A DNA stretch of 64,000 nt from Tribonema minus (taxonomy: Eukaryota; Sar; Xanthophyceae; Tribonematales; Tribonemataceae), in NCBI GenBank assembly GCA_017506865.1, contig JAFCMP010000046.1:310001-374000 (forward strand). Direction: 5' to 3'. The position numbers and the translations under genes were made by a program. Below are positions 12,058 through 25,100 of the stretch, piece by piece. Each line of letters starts with the position of its first letter. Positions within the stretch are counted from its first letter, which is position 1. Under the pieces are notes generated by a model, which was not told the DNA's origin, searched no databases, and saw nothing but the letters and a program-made list of their open reading frames with translations.

Positions 12058-15000
12058 TCATCGTTTCCGGCTCTTCCCCTTGCTGTTGCTGTTGCCGCTC
12101 ACTGTCTCCCACCCGTCTAGCGCGCTCATGGCGCCGGACACCTTCTTTGCAGGTGCCGCAGCGGGCTTCACCTTGGCGGCCTTGGCCTTGAGCGCTGCGA
12201 TGCGAGATTGGAACTCCTGCAAGTAGCAAGGCGGTTGGCCAACTTTCAACACATCAACCTCAACAGGCTTGAAGGCTGATGCTTTACTTCAGTGCTTTGC
12301 ATCCCATGCATGAAGGTGGCTGTGATCAAACGCTTTTGAAAAGGTGGCTGTACCCTGTGTTGGTGGATACGTGCGATAGTCAGCCTCTTGGACACTGAAC
12401 AGTCCAGTGTAGTTCACGGTGGAGTGCAGGCCGCGCACAGTGCGCAGCACGACACCCCGCAGAAGCGGTCACACATCAGCACTCCTGCAGACCACCACAC
12501 GGGCTTCAGCAGGAACATCGCGCATCGACATACGCCTCACTCCACTTCACCACCGTCAGCTCATAAAAGACTAGATTCTACCATCACGCTACAAAAATAC
12601 TTCTGCCATCACGACAAGCGCCCTCTTCAGGTGCAGAGACGCGATTACTACGAAAAACAGTCCCTACAACACTCTTTCAACGACAGTTCTCTTTGATCAG
12701 TGGGGTTCATGTAGACGGCCAGCAGGGTGACATGGACTAGTAACTCTCGGTAAAATGCTCCCCAAATGAGCGACGACTGAGCACTGACACACCCACCTCC
12801 TCGTCCTCAAACCACCCCCTGCACGCCGCCTCCAGCTCGTCCAGCGCCTCCTGCACCTCCCCCTTCTCCCCCACCGTCTTCACCTCCGCCATCGTCAGCA
12901 GCCGCCCCTTCACCGCCTCGAGCCGCTCCGCAGCAGCGAGCCGCACGAACAGCGCCTGCATCTCCGCTGCGTGCCGCAGCGGGTGCGCGATGGGCTGCGC
13001 GGCGGCGACGGCGCGCCGCCGCGCCGACAGCGCCTCGCGCTGCTTCTGCACCTGCTTGGCGCACGCAGCTCGCGCAGCAGGGAGGCAGCGCTTGACGTGT
13101 CAGAGCAGGTGAAACGTGTGAAAAGGTGGCGGGCGGAGCGCGGCACGATGGTTTTGTGCCTACTTGACACAGTGAGGGATGTATGAGACAGCAGCGATGC
13201 CCAGAATGGTGGAGCGGCAGAAGCGCAGTGCGCGCAGCAGCAAATGCAGCGGCCACGTCGCGGCGCGGCACGCTGTGTGCTTTCGCGCCTGATTGACACA
13301 ACGGGGTGGGGCATTGATTGGCACAAACTGGCAATGATTGGAACGTCATGGAATGGGCTGCGCAGCGAACATGGCCCCTGTGCACCAGCTCAGCGCACGA
13401 GACATAGGCAGCAGCCACGCCGCTCCGCGTACCGCAGCAAGAAGCGCGAGTCTTCCCACCATTGCGTGCACGACAACATCTCGCGGACGGCAGTGCTCAA
13501 TCTACGAAGGCTGAACTTCAACAACAGATGGATGCTACGCGCAATGTTGCTTCAATGCTCTTTTCTAATGCTAGCAGTCGCAACGGACCTTTGGCGGTAT
13601 CGGCGCCGCTGGCGGCGGCTCCGCGTCCCCGCCGTCATCGCCCTCCGCTTCTCGCTTGCCGCCCGGAAGGGCGGCGAGCTTGGCGTCAATCTGCGCGAGC
13701 ACCTGCGTCTTTTCGCGCGCCGTGAGCTGGCCCTCGTCCGCCATGCGCTTGAGCGCTGCTGTGAGCCACGTGACCTTTTCCGCGAGCAGGTCCGCACTGG
13801 TGGAGTCGTAGAGGACCTGCTCCTCCGGCGACAGCGCCTGCGATGAGAACGACGCAGGGCCGGTAGCGGGGATGTTGGTGTGGTGTGTTGTGTGATAAGT
13901 ATGGGGGCAAGCGCATATCGATGGCGGTGCGTGTATGTAGCTCTGCAGCTACCCCCCTTTGCTTGACCACCGCTGTGAGGTCCATGTTTAAAATGTCTGT
14001 CAGTAGGGCTAGTGACATGGGATTCTGAACCAGACTTGCTAGTGTGGAGGCAACAGCAGCTGCGACCAGCACCACAGCCGCAATGCACTGCACGCAAGAT
14101 GACACGTGGGCATTCATAGCAATACCACTATCACTAAATGTCACGGCCACAGCATAACTGCAGGTGCTTCATCAGCAACAGCCGACGAATCTGGTCTATA
14201 ATGACGGCATTGCTCCACTCACGTGCGATGTTGACCCCAGCGCGCCAATCATGCAAGCTGACACATCGGTGACATCGCAAGGCAGTTGGAGGGACACCGC
14301 CTCAGCTGATGACGCTAGCTACTCCGCGACGTTGTCCAATGCGCATGCGATCACCTCCATGCATATCATTTTCGCCTCTGCCGCCTCAAACCGTGTAGAG
14401 CTGCTGTTGAGTCCAGCGAACGTCACGCATGCGTGAGCAACATTTTCGCCTCTGCCATCTCAGACTGGCAAGGTCTACAGGCGAGTCCAACTACACCATC
14501 CAATGCGCATGCGCTCACCTCCATGCGTATCATTTTCGCCTCTGCCGCCTCAAACCAGGTAAAGCTACATACGTGTGCAATATTGTCGCCCCTGCCATCT
14601 CTGACCGGGAATGTCTACAGGTAAATCTGTCCAACTCCATCATTCATTGCGCATGCGCTCACCTCCATGCGTATCATTTTTGCCTCTGCCACCTCAAACC
14701 GCTCCGCCATATCCTGCAGCGCTCGGCACAGCCGCTTGCGCTGCCCCCACGACTGCGTCTTCACCGCCACCATCTCCTTGAATGTGTCAAATTCGCACGA
14801 CGCGCATAGCAGCTCAATGGAGTGGCCCGCCGTCACCCCCCCATGTCCTCCGTTCCCCTCGCCTTCTTGACCCTGCTGGGCGCGAAACAAAGATGCATGT
14901 GCGACGGCAACAGTCAGCTGCCTTGCAGCATTTATAGCAAGGCAACACAGGGGGGTACACTGCTCACTCCTCGTTGACGTAAGTCGCAGAGTTGCATCTG

Positions 15001-15733
15001 TGACTGGACGGCGCTGAGTGTTTGCAGACATGCCACGTACAGCATTGTGATGCGTGAGTCAGCCGGGCGTCGCCCAAAGCCTATGACAGCCTGCGTCTGA
15101 ACAAACGTGAACACCGCGCTGCTCAGCACATATTTCTTGCGCACTTGCCTCGTTGCCGCTCTTCAGGTCAACGTGCGGGAACACGTGCATGAACTTGAGG
15201 TTCTTGCTCGTGTCGTGCTGCGACTTGAACGTGCCCATGCACTCCTTGCACGCACTGGCAGCTCGGTCCTCCTCGAAACCCAGCTCCCGCAGCGCCGTGG
15301 TCATGTACTTGCTGAGGTCCGGGTGGTACTTCTGACGGTCCCCCTTGCCCGCGCCCACCACAAACGTCAGTTTGATGGGCCTGCACGGCAGTGGAGCACA
15401 TGCTGGCAGGTCAGGATCAGATGCCAGTATTTGTAAGAACAGCACCGGAGTAAATCAAAGCTGACGGTATGTTCGAGCAGCACAGAGGTTCGTTGTGCGT
15501 CGAGGATTTACAGCCAGCCTTGTCAGGCTGGCTGCAACGTCGCGGCCTTGAAACTACAACCTCGCATGACGAGCGGTACACATACTGCAACACGTACGCA
15601 AGCTGGGGCAAGCACCGGGTCCGCTGATGACTCACTCTGCACCCTCCATCGGCTTGGTGAAGTGATCCATGACGTAGGTCCGGACCTGCGCTTCATCATA
15701 TCCACCGAGGTCGATGATCTCTAGGTTGGACAT
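12058..15733 (-). CDS. Conserved-looking eukaryotic protein of unknown function, 6 exons
   Basis: Exons (minus): 15733-15636, 15380-15149, 14872-14663, 13837-13589, 13051-12797, 12216-12058; 400 residues, all phases join. The start MSNLEIIDLGGYDEAQVRTY leads into PIKLTFVVGAGKGDRQKY and a dense basic/acidic block with HVFPHVDL, which reads like a conserved domain. Two C-x2-C pairs (about C77/C80 and C133/C136) could bind a metal. Residues 150-348 are charged and helical (probable coiled coil), and the tail is Lys/Arg-rich (KGKSRKR). I do not recognise a named family. Exon 2 ends in a GC donor (GAG|GCAAGT). The start lies 401 bp from the oligopeptidase B start on the other strand. The exon-3 end is copied twice in the following intron. 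Confidence 0.75.
14338..14710 (-). repeat. Triple tandem copy of exon-3 end plus donor (unknown gene)
   Basis: The exon end (AEAKMIRMEG-like, ATGGAG|GTGAGCGCATGCGC, donor at 14662) recurs with donors near 14515 and 14354. All three copies keep the GAG|GTGA or equivalent junction and the GCGCATGCG motif beyond it. The spacings are about 148 and 160 bp. A second motif (CTGCCATCTCTGACCGGGAA-like) lies between copies. Confidence 0.85.
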
Positions 15734-16134
15734 CGGTCAAGCCTGCACAAGGTCAGCCTCGCAGATGTTCAACTTCTGCAAAAACCCAAGTCGCGCCCTC
15801 AGTGATGGCAGAGTTTGCAGAGCAGAGCGCGAAAGGGGCTCCAAAGCAAGACTCGGTGGTTGACTGGCTGGGTCCTTGGAAGCCGTGTGCTTGTGTCTGG
15901 ATCAATCAATAGAAGATCGAACAACTTCAAGATCCATCCCATCCCCATCGGTAGGTATCAAAGGTCGTCGCTGCCCTGCGTGACCTTGAATAGTGTGGGC
16001 TTGTTGCTCCTTGTTCAAAAGTGACACATTATTTCTGGTGACCTCGCTGCCTCGACTGGAATAGCCTCGTCAGCAGGCTTATCCAGAGCTCTGGTTGGAG
16101 TGCGATCTTTCTCTGATATCTTTAGTCGAAAGCC
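15734..16134. promoter_or_regulatory. Divergent promoter region, ~400 bp
   Basis: This is the interval between the start codons of the unknown gene (minus, 15733) and oligopeptidase B (plus, 16135). With no other gene between them, the two probably share a bidirectional promoter. No core element is recognisable by eye. Confidence 0.5.
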
Positions 16135-19100
16135 ATGAGTACGTCCAAAGACTCGAACAAGGGGCCCCTGGTGTTCCTGTTGGCTGCATCGGTACTTGGC
16201 GTGGCTGGCGCGTTGTCTCTGAGGGCCAGGGGCAGGCAGGTTATGACGGCACCCAGGTGAGCTTCGGTCAAAAAGTGTCATTGATGAAAGCCCTTCTTGA
16301 GCGTGCGCAGCATAAGTGCCTAATGAAATGCACGGGTGTTGTGATATCATCGACATGTAGGTCTCGCACGTCTCATATTTGGCTCTCCAAGCACACAGAC
16401 TACCCAAACTTCTTACGAAGAATAATTAAACTTCAACTTCAGTTCTATGTTCGTGTGGGATCTTTCCACGCGCGCACTGCCTTGTATCAGATAGCCCCAC
16501 AGGTGTTTTCTTGTAGCTTGTACCGACTGCACGCACCACCTGCACCTGTGCGCAGGGCTGCCAAGCGCGCGGCCACAGTGAAGTTTGGGCGCATTCCTGG
16601 ACGCAACAGGGGGCCTAACCCGATGGATCCTCCGAAAGAGCGCGTTGATAACTACTTCTGGATTCGAGGTGCGTGAATGGCTGGATCTCGATGTTTCCGG
16701 CTGTGTTTGAGAGGTGGATGACTGCACTGCACTCTTGATTCAGATGATGGGGGCTGTTGCACATGCATGTTCTGTGTAGGTGTAGAGCTATGGTCAGTTG
16801 GTTCGAAAACGTTCTGTCATGTGATGCACCCAAGCACGTTGACACCTGCTATGATGTCGCGCGTATCTGCTCAGCGTCCGCCAAGGCTGCGCAATCGCTC
16901 ACGCGCTCACGACCAACATGTGCCGCCCTTTAAACAGATGACAACCGCGAGCACCCGGCTGTGATTGGTCACCTGGATGCGGAGAACCGGTTTACGCAGA
17001 GCAGCGTGGCGCATACCAAAGACCTGAGGGAGGCGCTGTACAAGGAGTTTCTGAGCCACTTGAAGGAGACGGATGACTCGGTGCCATATCAGCACGGGCC
17101 CTTCCTGGTGAGTGCGTTGCACACGTGTACGGGCAGTTGGTGATGAGCGGAGCTCGTTGTGGGCAGCATCAATGACGGGTCAGGGTGTATTGCAGATCTA
17201 CGCAGTGCAGTGCACCGTGAGGCAAAAAGTGACCTGTGAAAGGCCCCACAATGTTTGCTGCGTCTTGCAGGATACCTGCGTGTCGGTCGGTGCCGCTTAT
17301 TTTTCTCGCACACACACGCAACGAGGCGGAAACTGAGCTGTACGGTAACGCACTCTAATCTACTTGACTAGACGTTGGTTCTTGATTCTCAGCGCTGCTG
17401 CACAGCAAAGTCCGGCCACCAAATGTGTACCATCCTCTCAAGCAGTGGTGATGCTCAATGCCCCCCCCTCCCACCCCTCCGCCTCGGTCGCGCGCCGCAC
17501 GCCCGACGCGCAGTACTACACGCGAACGGAGAAGGGCAAGAGCTACCGCATCTACTGCCGCAAGGCGCACAAGGACGCGCCGGAGCACGTGCTGCTGGAC
17601 GTCAACCAGGTGGCGGAGGGGCACAGCTACTGCGACGTGGGGGGGGTGGGGCCCAGCCCGGACCACACCATCGCGGCTTACGCGGTGGACCACAGCGGCT
17701 ACGAGACGTACGAGATACGCTTCAAGGACGCCGCGAGCGGCGAGATGGTGCGTGTGCGGCGCAGACACTTCGGAAGTGTAGAAGTACTTCAGCGTAGCGT
17801 ACAAGTGTGTAGTATACATGCATGTGTACATACTGTAGCGTAGGAGTATGTAGTATGTATGAGCAACAGTGCGTCTTGGTATGGCTACGAGACGTACGAG
17901 ATACGCTTCAGGGACGCCGCGACCGGCGAGATGGTGCGTGCGCGGCGCAGACTTTTAGAAGTGTACAAGTGCTGTAGCGTAGAAGTATGTAGTATCAATG
18001 CAGTGACTGTGCATCTTGGTATGGCTACGTGACGTGCGAAATGCGCTTCAAGGACGCCGCAACTGGCGAGATGGTGCGTGCGCGGCGCAGTCGCTTCGTA
18101 GAAGTAGTGTACACGGAGAGCCAGTGCGTAATGGCATGGGGTTTGAAACGTATGAGACAGAGTATGCCGCGACGGGAGATGTTGTGCGCGCACGAGACGC
18201 TGCGTACGGGCGCGCAGTCCTGTGTAGCGTGGTATGCGTGAGGAGGCGCGCGCGCGCGTGCCGTCAGCGGATGGTAACGCAACCTACAGTGGGTCCTTCA
18301 TGGGTTCCGGTTTTGAGCACACGTGCGAGGGCGTACGAGGTGCACTACAAAAACTGGATGGAGACCTGTGGGACGGCATGTAGGAACGCTGAGCGCCGAC
18401 ATTGTTAGTGTGGCCGCGATTCAATCGCCAGCGATGGCAAGAAGAGGCTCGCGATATGCACAGCCGCAGCCATGTGAGCCACACGAGGCTGGGGGGGGCA
18501 GTGGGCCTGCGGAGCACTGCTTTTGCGGAACCATGAAAGCAGGAGGAGGTGACGCACCGCGTCTGCTCAGGAATTTGCCAGGCTTACTCGCCCATTTGAG
18601 ATTGTCAGTCATGTTGCAGACGCCGCATTTAACGGTCAGTGCGCGCAGGGCTTGGAGGACGGTACGGACTGCTACGTACGTTGTGCAGTGTGTGCATGCA
18701 CAGGTGCAGCTCGCCACAGAGCCACGGAGACAGACAACCGTGTTTGGGGCGGCTGACCTAACATGACGTGTGCTGGAGCTTATGCGGACCATGCTCAGAA
18801 CTATTGCATGCAATGCGGAGAGCGAAGGATTCTTGTCAGCCGAAAACTGAATCTTTTACAAGGTGAAGCAGCAATGTGCTGAGCCTCACCTCTTGGAGAA
18901 ATCCACGGGCGTAGTTGGATTGTGTTGTTTTGCGAAGGGGCATTGACAATGGGGCCATGTAGCGGGTCTGATGCAATGAGGTGCAGGAGCATTGCAAATG
19001 CGCTCTGGTACTCCTTTACTTCAACACGCAGCACTGCCACACGCTGGGCACCAACGTATGCCTCACCTATACGGCACAGGCGACACCAATGAACGACTGA

Positions 19101-22100
19101 CCGTCTGTGCTTCTCTGGCTGTGCAGGGAGCGCTCAAGTGTTCTTGAGTGGCCTCGACTCATGTGTGCTGATCATGAGCCCTGCACCGCTGCTCGTCCAC
19201 ACAGGTCTGCACTGCCAGTATCCCAGAGCGTAGGCTCGTGTATCTGCCCTTCTGTTGATGGCACGAGCTGCACGTTTGCTCAATGTCCAGGTCACCTCGA
19301 GTCATACTCATACTCATGTGCTGCAAGACAGTTTCCGTTGTGCACGTCACCTCCAGTCATTTTGCGAGACAGTTTGAAGTACTCAATGTGCACCTTAGGA
19401 AAGATCTGCTGCACACATACCTGCTGCACACACAGCTGCTGCGCACGCACCTGCTGCACACGCGCTCACGCCCCCCCCCCCCCCCCGGTGCCTCTCGCGC
19501 AGATGGATGAGGTGCTGAAGGACACCAGCGGCGACTTCACGTGGGGCGCAGATAACTCCGTTGTCTACTACACGACCATGGTGAGTACGTGCCGCCGGCT
19601 TTCATGTCGAGCTGACTGTACTGTAGTTGGTCGCCACTTTATACGGAAAGCAACCCTACTCGTGAAGGATTCTGCCTCAGTTGCTGGGCTACTGCGCGGG
19701 AGCTCCCCACCTCCACCACCATGGTAAGTGTGTGAAGCCTGCCCACGCGCACGCCTGAGCACTGAGCGATGGCGACAGAATGCGGACAAGGGCCGCACGG
19801 AGCAGGAGCCAGAAGGCTTATCGACCGAAGGCTTGCTGTCGCCTACTCAGGTCTTGGCTGCCGCCCCGAGCGCGCATCATGCGGTGAGCGCGCATCAGCT
19901 CATGTGTGCCAGCCCTTGGTTTGCTTCCTAGTGACGTAGCTTTGCCATGCGCCTCCCGCACCCGTTTGGCGGATGCGCACCGTTCAACTGCTGGCGAGGC
20001 TCGGGCAGTAGCGCTCAGCAACATCAAAGAGCGTCACACACTGCGCACCCCCCTCCTTGGCACTTGCCGTGTGCGTTCATCATGCTCCTCCAATGAGAAT
20101 GTGTGCCCTCGGGGGTGTCCACTCTAACGCTTGAGAGACGTACTCCCGTGCTCACGGGAGACCGTGACATCGGCAGCGCGCGCGAGATGTGTGCGTTGCG
20201 TGCGCGCAAGTGTGAGCGCGAGCTCTGACGCACCCTTTGCGTGTGCCGAGCGCTGCTGCGCTGCGACGTACTCCTGTGCTCAGGGGAGCCCATTGCATCG
20301 GCAGCGCGCAAGAGGTTGTGTGTGCATATGCGCAAGAGCGTGCATGCGAGCTCTGACGGCGCGCCGAGCGCTGCTGCACCTAACCCTAGCCCTAACCCTA
20401 ACCCTTCAGGACGAGGAGCACCGGCCGTACCGGCTGTGGCGGCACACGCTGGGCGAGCCGCAGGCGCGCGACGCCATGCTGTACGAGGAAGTGGACAAGC
20501 TGTTCTGGATGGGCATCAGCAAGTCCGACAGCGAGCGCTTCGTGTTCATGTCGGTGAGCCGTTGCTGCGCGATTTGCGAGTATTGTACGTATTTTGAGGT
20601 TTGTGTGTACCCACAGCGTCACACAACGCAACTACACGCGAGAGTTGCACGCTTGCGGCGCTGGCGCCTTTTTTTGAGGCTTGTAATTGCACGCAGCATC
20701 ACACAATCGGTCTGCTGCAAGTCTGTTGCATGCTCGTTGATCATCATACCTAACGCGGCAGCGCAGGCGAGCGTGCGCGCGCGGCGAGGGCGCATCGCGC
20801 GCGACTCCGTGTGTGCCTTATTCTTTTCCTCGACTGCATATGACAGTTTGTAGACGCGTGGCGTGGCCTCGGCTGTTTTGTGCACATGAGACTCCGGAGC
20901 ACCCACTGCCAGCTGCAGCCAGTGCAGAGCGCTGCACGTCATCACCAGCTGCTGGCATGACTGTTATGCAGGGCAAGCCAAGGCGCCAACTCGAGCGGCA
21001 AAGCGGAGTGGAAGCACGCTTTCACAGCTGCATGCGCTTCCTGCTTTGCTCTCAGCTGCTGTGTCAGCAGTCGCGCAGAGTAGATGCGACTCTCGTGTTT
21101 GCGGCCGGTCGGCGTGCGACTCGCTGTCGGATGAGTGACAGTTGTTCAAACCGCAAGCGTTAAGGCCACTCAGCCACAGCTGAGTCCAGTCTGATGCTAA
21201 TGCTACAACTATGCGCACAATGCAACCCCCCCGCCTCTCACCCCCTAAGAACAGCTGCCCCTACCATACCCACTGCGCGCACAACTACCCCTCCCCCCCT
21301 CAAATACGAAATATTATACCAATCACTGCTCTCATCCGCCTCACACACACACACACGCCACTCCGTACGCCAATTCTTCCGCTGGCCGCAGGTGGCCGGC
21401 AAGACCACGAACGAGGTGCACCTGGTGGACCTGCAAGGCATGTGCCCCCCCGTTCTCCCCTCAACATGCGCAATGGTTGTACCTTTCGCTGCCCTCATCC
21501 CCCCCCCCCACCCCCCACCCCCTTGTACGCCAATTCATCCACCGGCTGCAGATGGCTGGCAAGACCACGAGCGAGGTGCACCTGATGGACCTGCAGGACG
21601 TTCGCGAAGCAGATGCCCCCTCCCCCCCCCCCTTCCCCTCTCAACATAGATGTATGAAATGTTGTACCATTCGCTGCTCTCAAGCCCCCCCCCCCCCCCC
21701 CCTCTGTGCATCCATACGCTCGCTGCAGGTGGCCGGTAAGACCACAAGCGAGGTGCACCTGGTAGACCTGCAGGGCGTGGCGGGTGCGGACGGCCACCGC
21801 ACAGCGCGCCTCGAGCTGGTGCAGGAGCGGCGCCACAACGTACGCTACCGCGCCGAGCACCACGGCAACCACCTGTACATCATCACCAACGCCGACGGCT
21901 GCAAGAACAGGTATGTAGGTGCGAGCGCTGCGCTGCAGGATCGTCGATGCCTACGACTGCAGCAACAGATTTGCAGGTTATGCTGCATCTTCACCAACGG
22001 CGATGGCTGCAAGAACAGGCATGTCGGTGCTAGCGCTGTGCTGCAGCATCGTGGTGACTGCGAGAGCAGGTTGGTGGTGCTGCTGTGCTGCATCATCACC

Positions 22101-25100
22101 AACGCCGACGGCTGCAAGAACAGGTATGTAGGTACTAGCGCTGCGCTGCATCACCACAGACTATGAAGGCTGCAGGCACAGTCAAGTATTACCGCTATGT
22201 TGCATTATCACAGCAACACGGCTGCAAGAACTGGCGGCGCAAACGGGGCACGGTGCTGATGGCGGTGACGCTCCATGAGCGCGCCTGCGCGCCTTGCTGA
22301 GTGTACGTTTTTTGTGTACATTTTCGCACATAGGTATTTCCCTGCACATATACATGCCCTGCATTGCACCGGTGACTGGCGCACTGGTGGCCTGTGGGCC
22401 ATGACTGCACATTGAAACCTGTCGCCGGCCGGCGCATACTGCCTCATGTCTCGGCTCGCCTGCTTCGCTTGCCGTACTGGCTCCATCTCATCGCCGCAAC
22501 TTGAAACTGCCATGCTCTGCTGATGCGCCGCGCCGCGCAGCAAGCTCGTGCCGTGCTTATGGCACTGGTCGTCTTGCACCTCCGCAACTTCAAACCGTCG
22601 TTTACCGCCGCAACTTCAAATCGTCATTTCCCGCTGACGCGCCGCGCCGCGCAGCAAGCTCGTGCGCTGCCCGCTGGATGCGATGGGCGCCAAGAACTGG
22701 CGCGAGGTGCAGCCGTACGACCCCGCGCGCAAGCTCGATGCGCTACTGTGCTTTGAGAAGCACCTGCTGCTCACGGGGCGGCAGGGGGGGCTCAAGCAGG
22801 TGCGCGCGTGATGGGGCGGCGGTGACGCTCCCCAGCGCTTGAAGTGGTGACTCTCCGTGTTTTGCGTGATGTGGTGATGCTGAAATATGTTTGATATGTG
22901 TTTGCAAAGGGGGGGGCTCAAGATAGTGCGTTATGACCGCGGCGGTGGTGCGCGTGGGGGCAACTCTCCGCACCGCATGCGGTGGTTCATTGAAGGCTTG
23001 ACGTGTTGCGCGAGCCGGCCCGGCAGGGAATTGTGCGTGTTGGAAATCGCCACCGGCAAACATCTGCATCGGAAGCACGCTTCGCCCTCTGCGCCGCGCG
23101 TACTGCTGGTGCGCAGGAGCCTGCCGCATCGACGCTCCGCACTGCATGAAGTTCATTGTAATGTCAACGCGCTGTGTGAACCGGCACAGCAGGCGTATTT
23201 GGAACTGCAACCAGCAAACAAGTGCGTCGGACGCACGCTTCGCCCTCTGTGCTGCGCGTGCTGCTGGTACGCAGGAGCCCGCCCCTATGCGCTGCATGGC
23301 AGACATTGCTGCATCACCCGCGTCATGTCACTACAGCTGGCGCATCGTCAGCACCAAAGCCCCCTGATGCGCTCATTGTGTCCGGCAGACAATGGCGTGA
23401 AGCCGAGGGGTCTTGTCTTCGGGTCACGTGCATCGTATCCTGACCCTAACCCTGTATCTATCATTATACACTGAGGGCTCACCCTAGCCCTGACCCTAGA
23501 CTTCGTGTCATACAATTTTTCCAGCATTGTCACTATGTCAGCTGCCCCCCCCCCAGACCGAGGCTTACCCTAGCTTTGAACCCTAACCCCTAAGTGCCAT
23601 GAAACCGCCGCATGTAACTGCCACAGATGTGGATCTTGGACCCGGAGACCGGCAGCACGAAGCCGATAGAGCAGCCGGAGGCCGCATGCCATGCGTACCC
23701 CTCCGGCAACTACCAGTTCAAGACGAGCACGCTGCGTTTCTCCTACGGAAGCCTGGTACGCCACACGCCTTTACTATTGCTACATGTGTAGGACTGCGTT
23801 GCTGCGGATCGGATTGGGCAGGTCCGTTTCGGTTGCCCCTTGAGACCAAGCATTGCTGCTCTTCTGCACTGGACAATTGGAGTAGAGTGTACATGCAGCG
23901 TCGCGGTAGCTGTTGCAGCAAGCGCAGCGGGGCAAGACCCGGTGCGAAAGCATTTGCTGCTCCGCCGCGGTGACCACTTGAAGCAGATTACAACACTCTC
24001 AGACTCTGAGAGGCTGTCCTGGGCAAGCACAGCCTTTAGCCAGGTGAATGCAGGGGGGCGGTGTTGAAGTGCCAGCATAGCGCCGCTCCATGGCATCACC
24101 ATTTTTGTCACAACTAGCTGCGCACTCCCATTGACGGCGCCGGGTGCTACATGCTGCTGCCGCACTTTTGGCAGCAGGCAGGGCATGGTCTTTTGAAACG
24201 CGCATCATGTTGATTGCTTTCATGTCCTGTGCATGCATTTCACAACCTGGAACATCGTAATCATGTCATGTGCGCACTCTACACATGAAGCTGTAGTGCG
24301 CGGCATGCACGCTCCCTCATTGAAGCTGAAGTTGAAATGCAGCATCGTCACACATGCTGCAGCTCGCAGGCCTGCTTCGTACTGGCCCATGCTGCCGCCG
24401 CAGCGCCTGCGCACCTCCCAACACGATTGCGACTCAACTGCCTTTAGAGCTTCCTACAAATGTGCAATCCTGAGCATCTCTCTCACACCGTTGCCGACGG
24501 CGCCATGTTTCAATGCAGGTGTCGCCCTCGTCCACATATGACTATGACATGAACAGCGGCGCGCGCACGCTGCTCAAGCAGCAGGAGGTGAGTGGCGTGA
24601 AACCGCTGCGCGTGCGCGCTCCTCCTCTTCGCTCTGATGTTACGCGTCTCCACAGACGCGGCGCGCTGGGGCACCATCATGCAGTGATCAAGTCAGAGGG
24701 GCAGCGCGTTTGTCGCCGTGGTCAAGTGTTGGCTAGTCCTATAGTCCTATAGTCCTACTACACGCAGCGCACTTCACAATGTGCAGCCCCGACAGAGAGC
24801 CTCGCGTGCCGCTATCTGCTGATACTTGTGCAGCGGCGGCATTTGCAACCTGCTGCGCTTTTCACATGGCATGGCTCAGCGGCGACGCCCCGCCGTGCAG
24901 TGCTATCTAGCCTGCACAGCGGACAGCCTTGCTGGCCCTGGCTTCATCCGCTTGCACTGCCATCACATTAGCTGTTATACTGCCTCCACGTTCTGTGCCG
25001 ATCGTGGCTCATATCGCTCATCTTTTACTTTACATGGCAGTGACGCTCAGTCAGCGAGAAGGCTGTCGCAGCGTTGCAGCACGTGATGGTCTGCATGCAG

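Noticed and set aside
16780-16815. tRNA-like B box (GGTTCGAAAAC)
   Set aside because: No A box or cloverleaf could be drawn around it.
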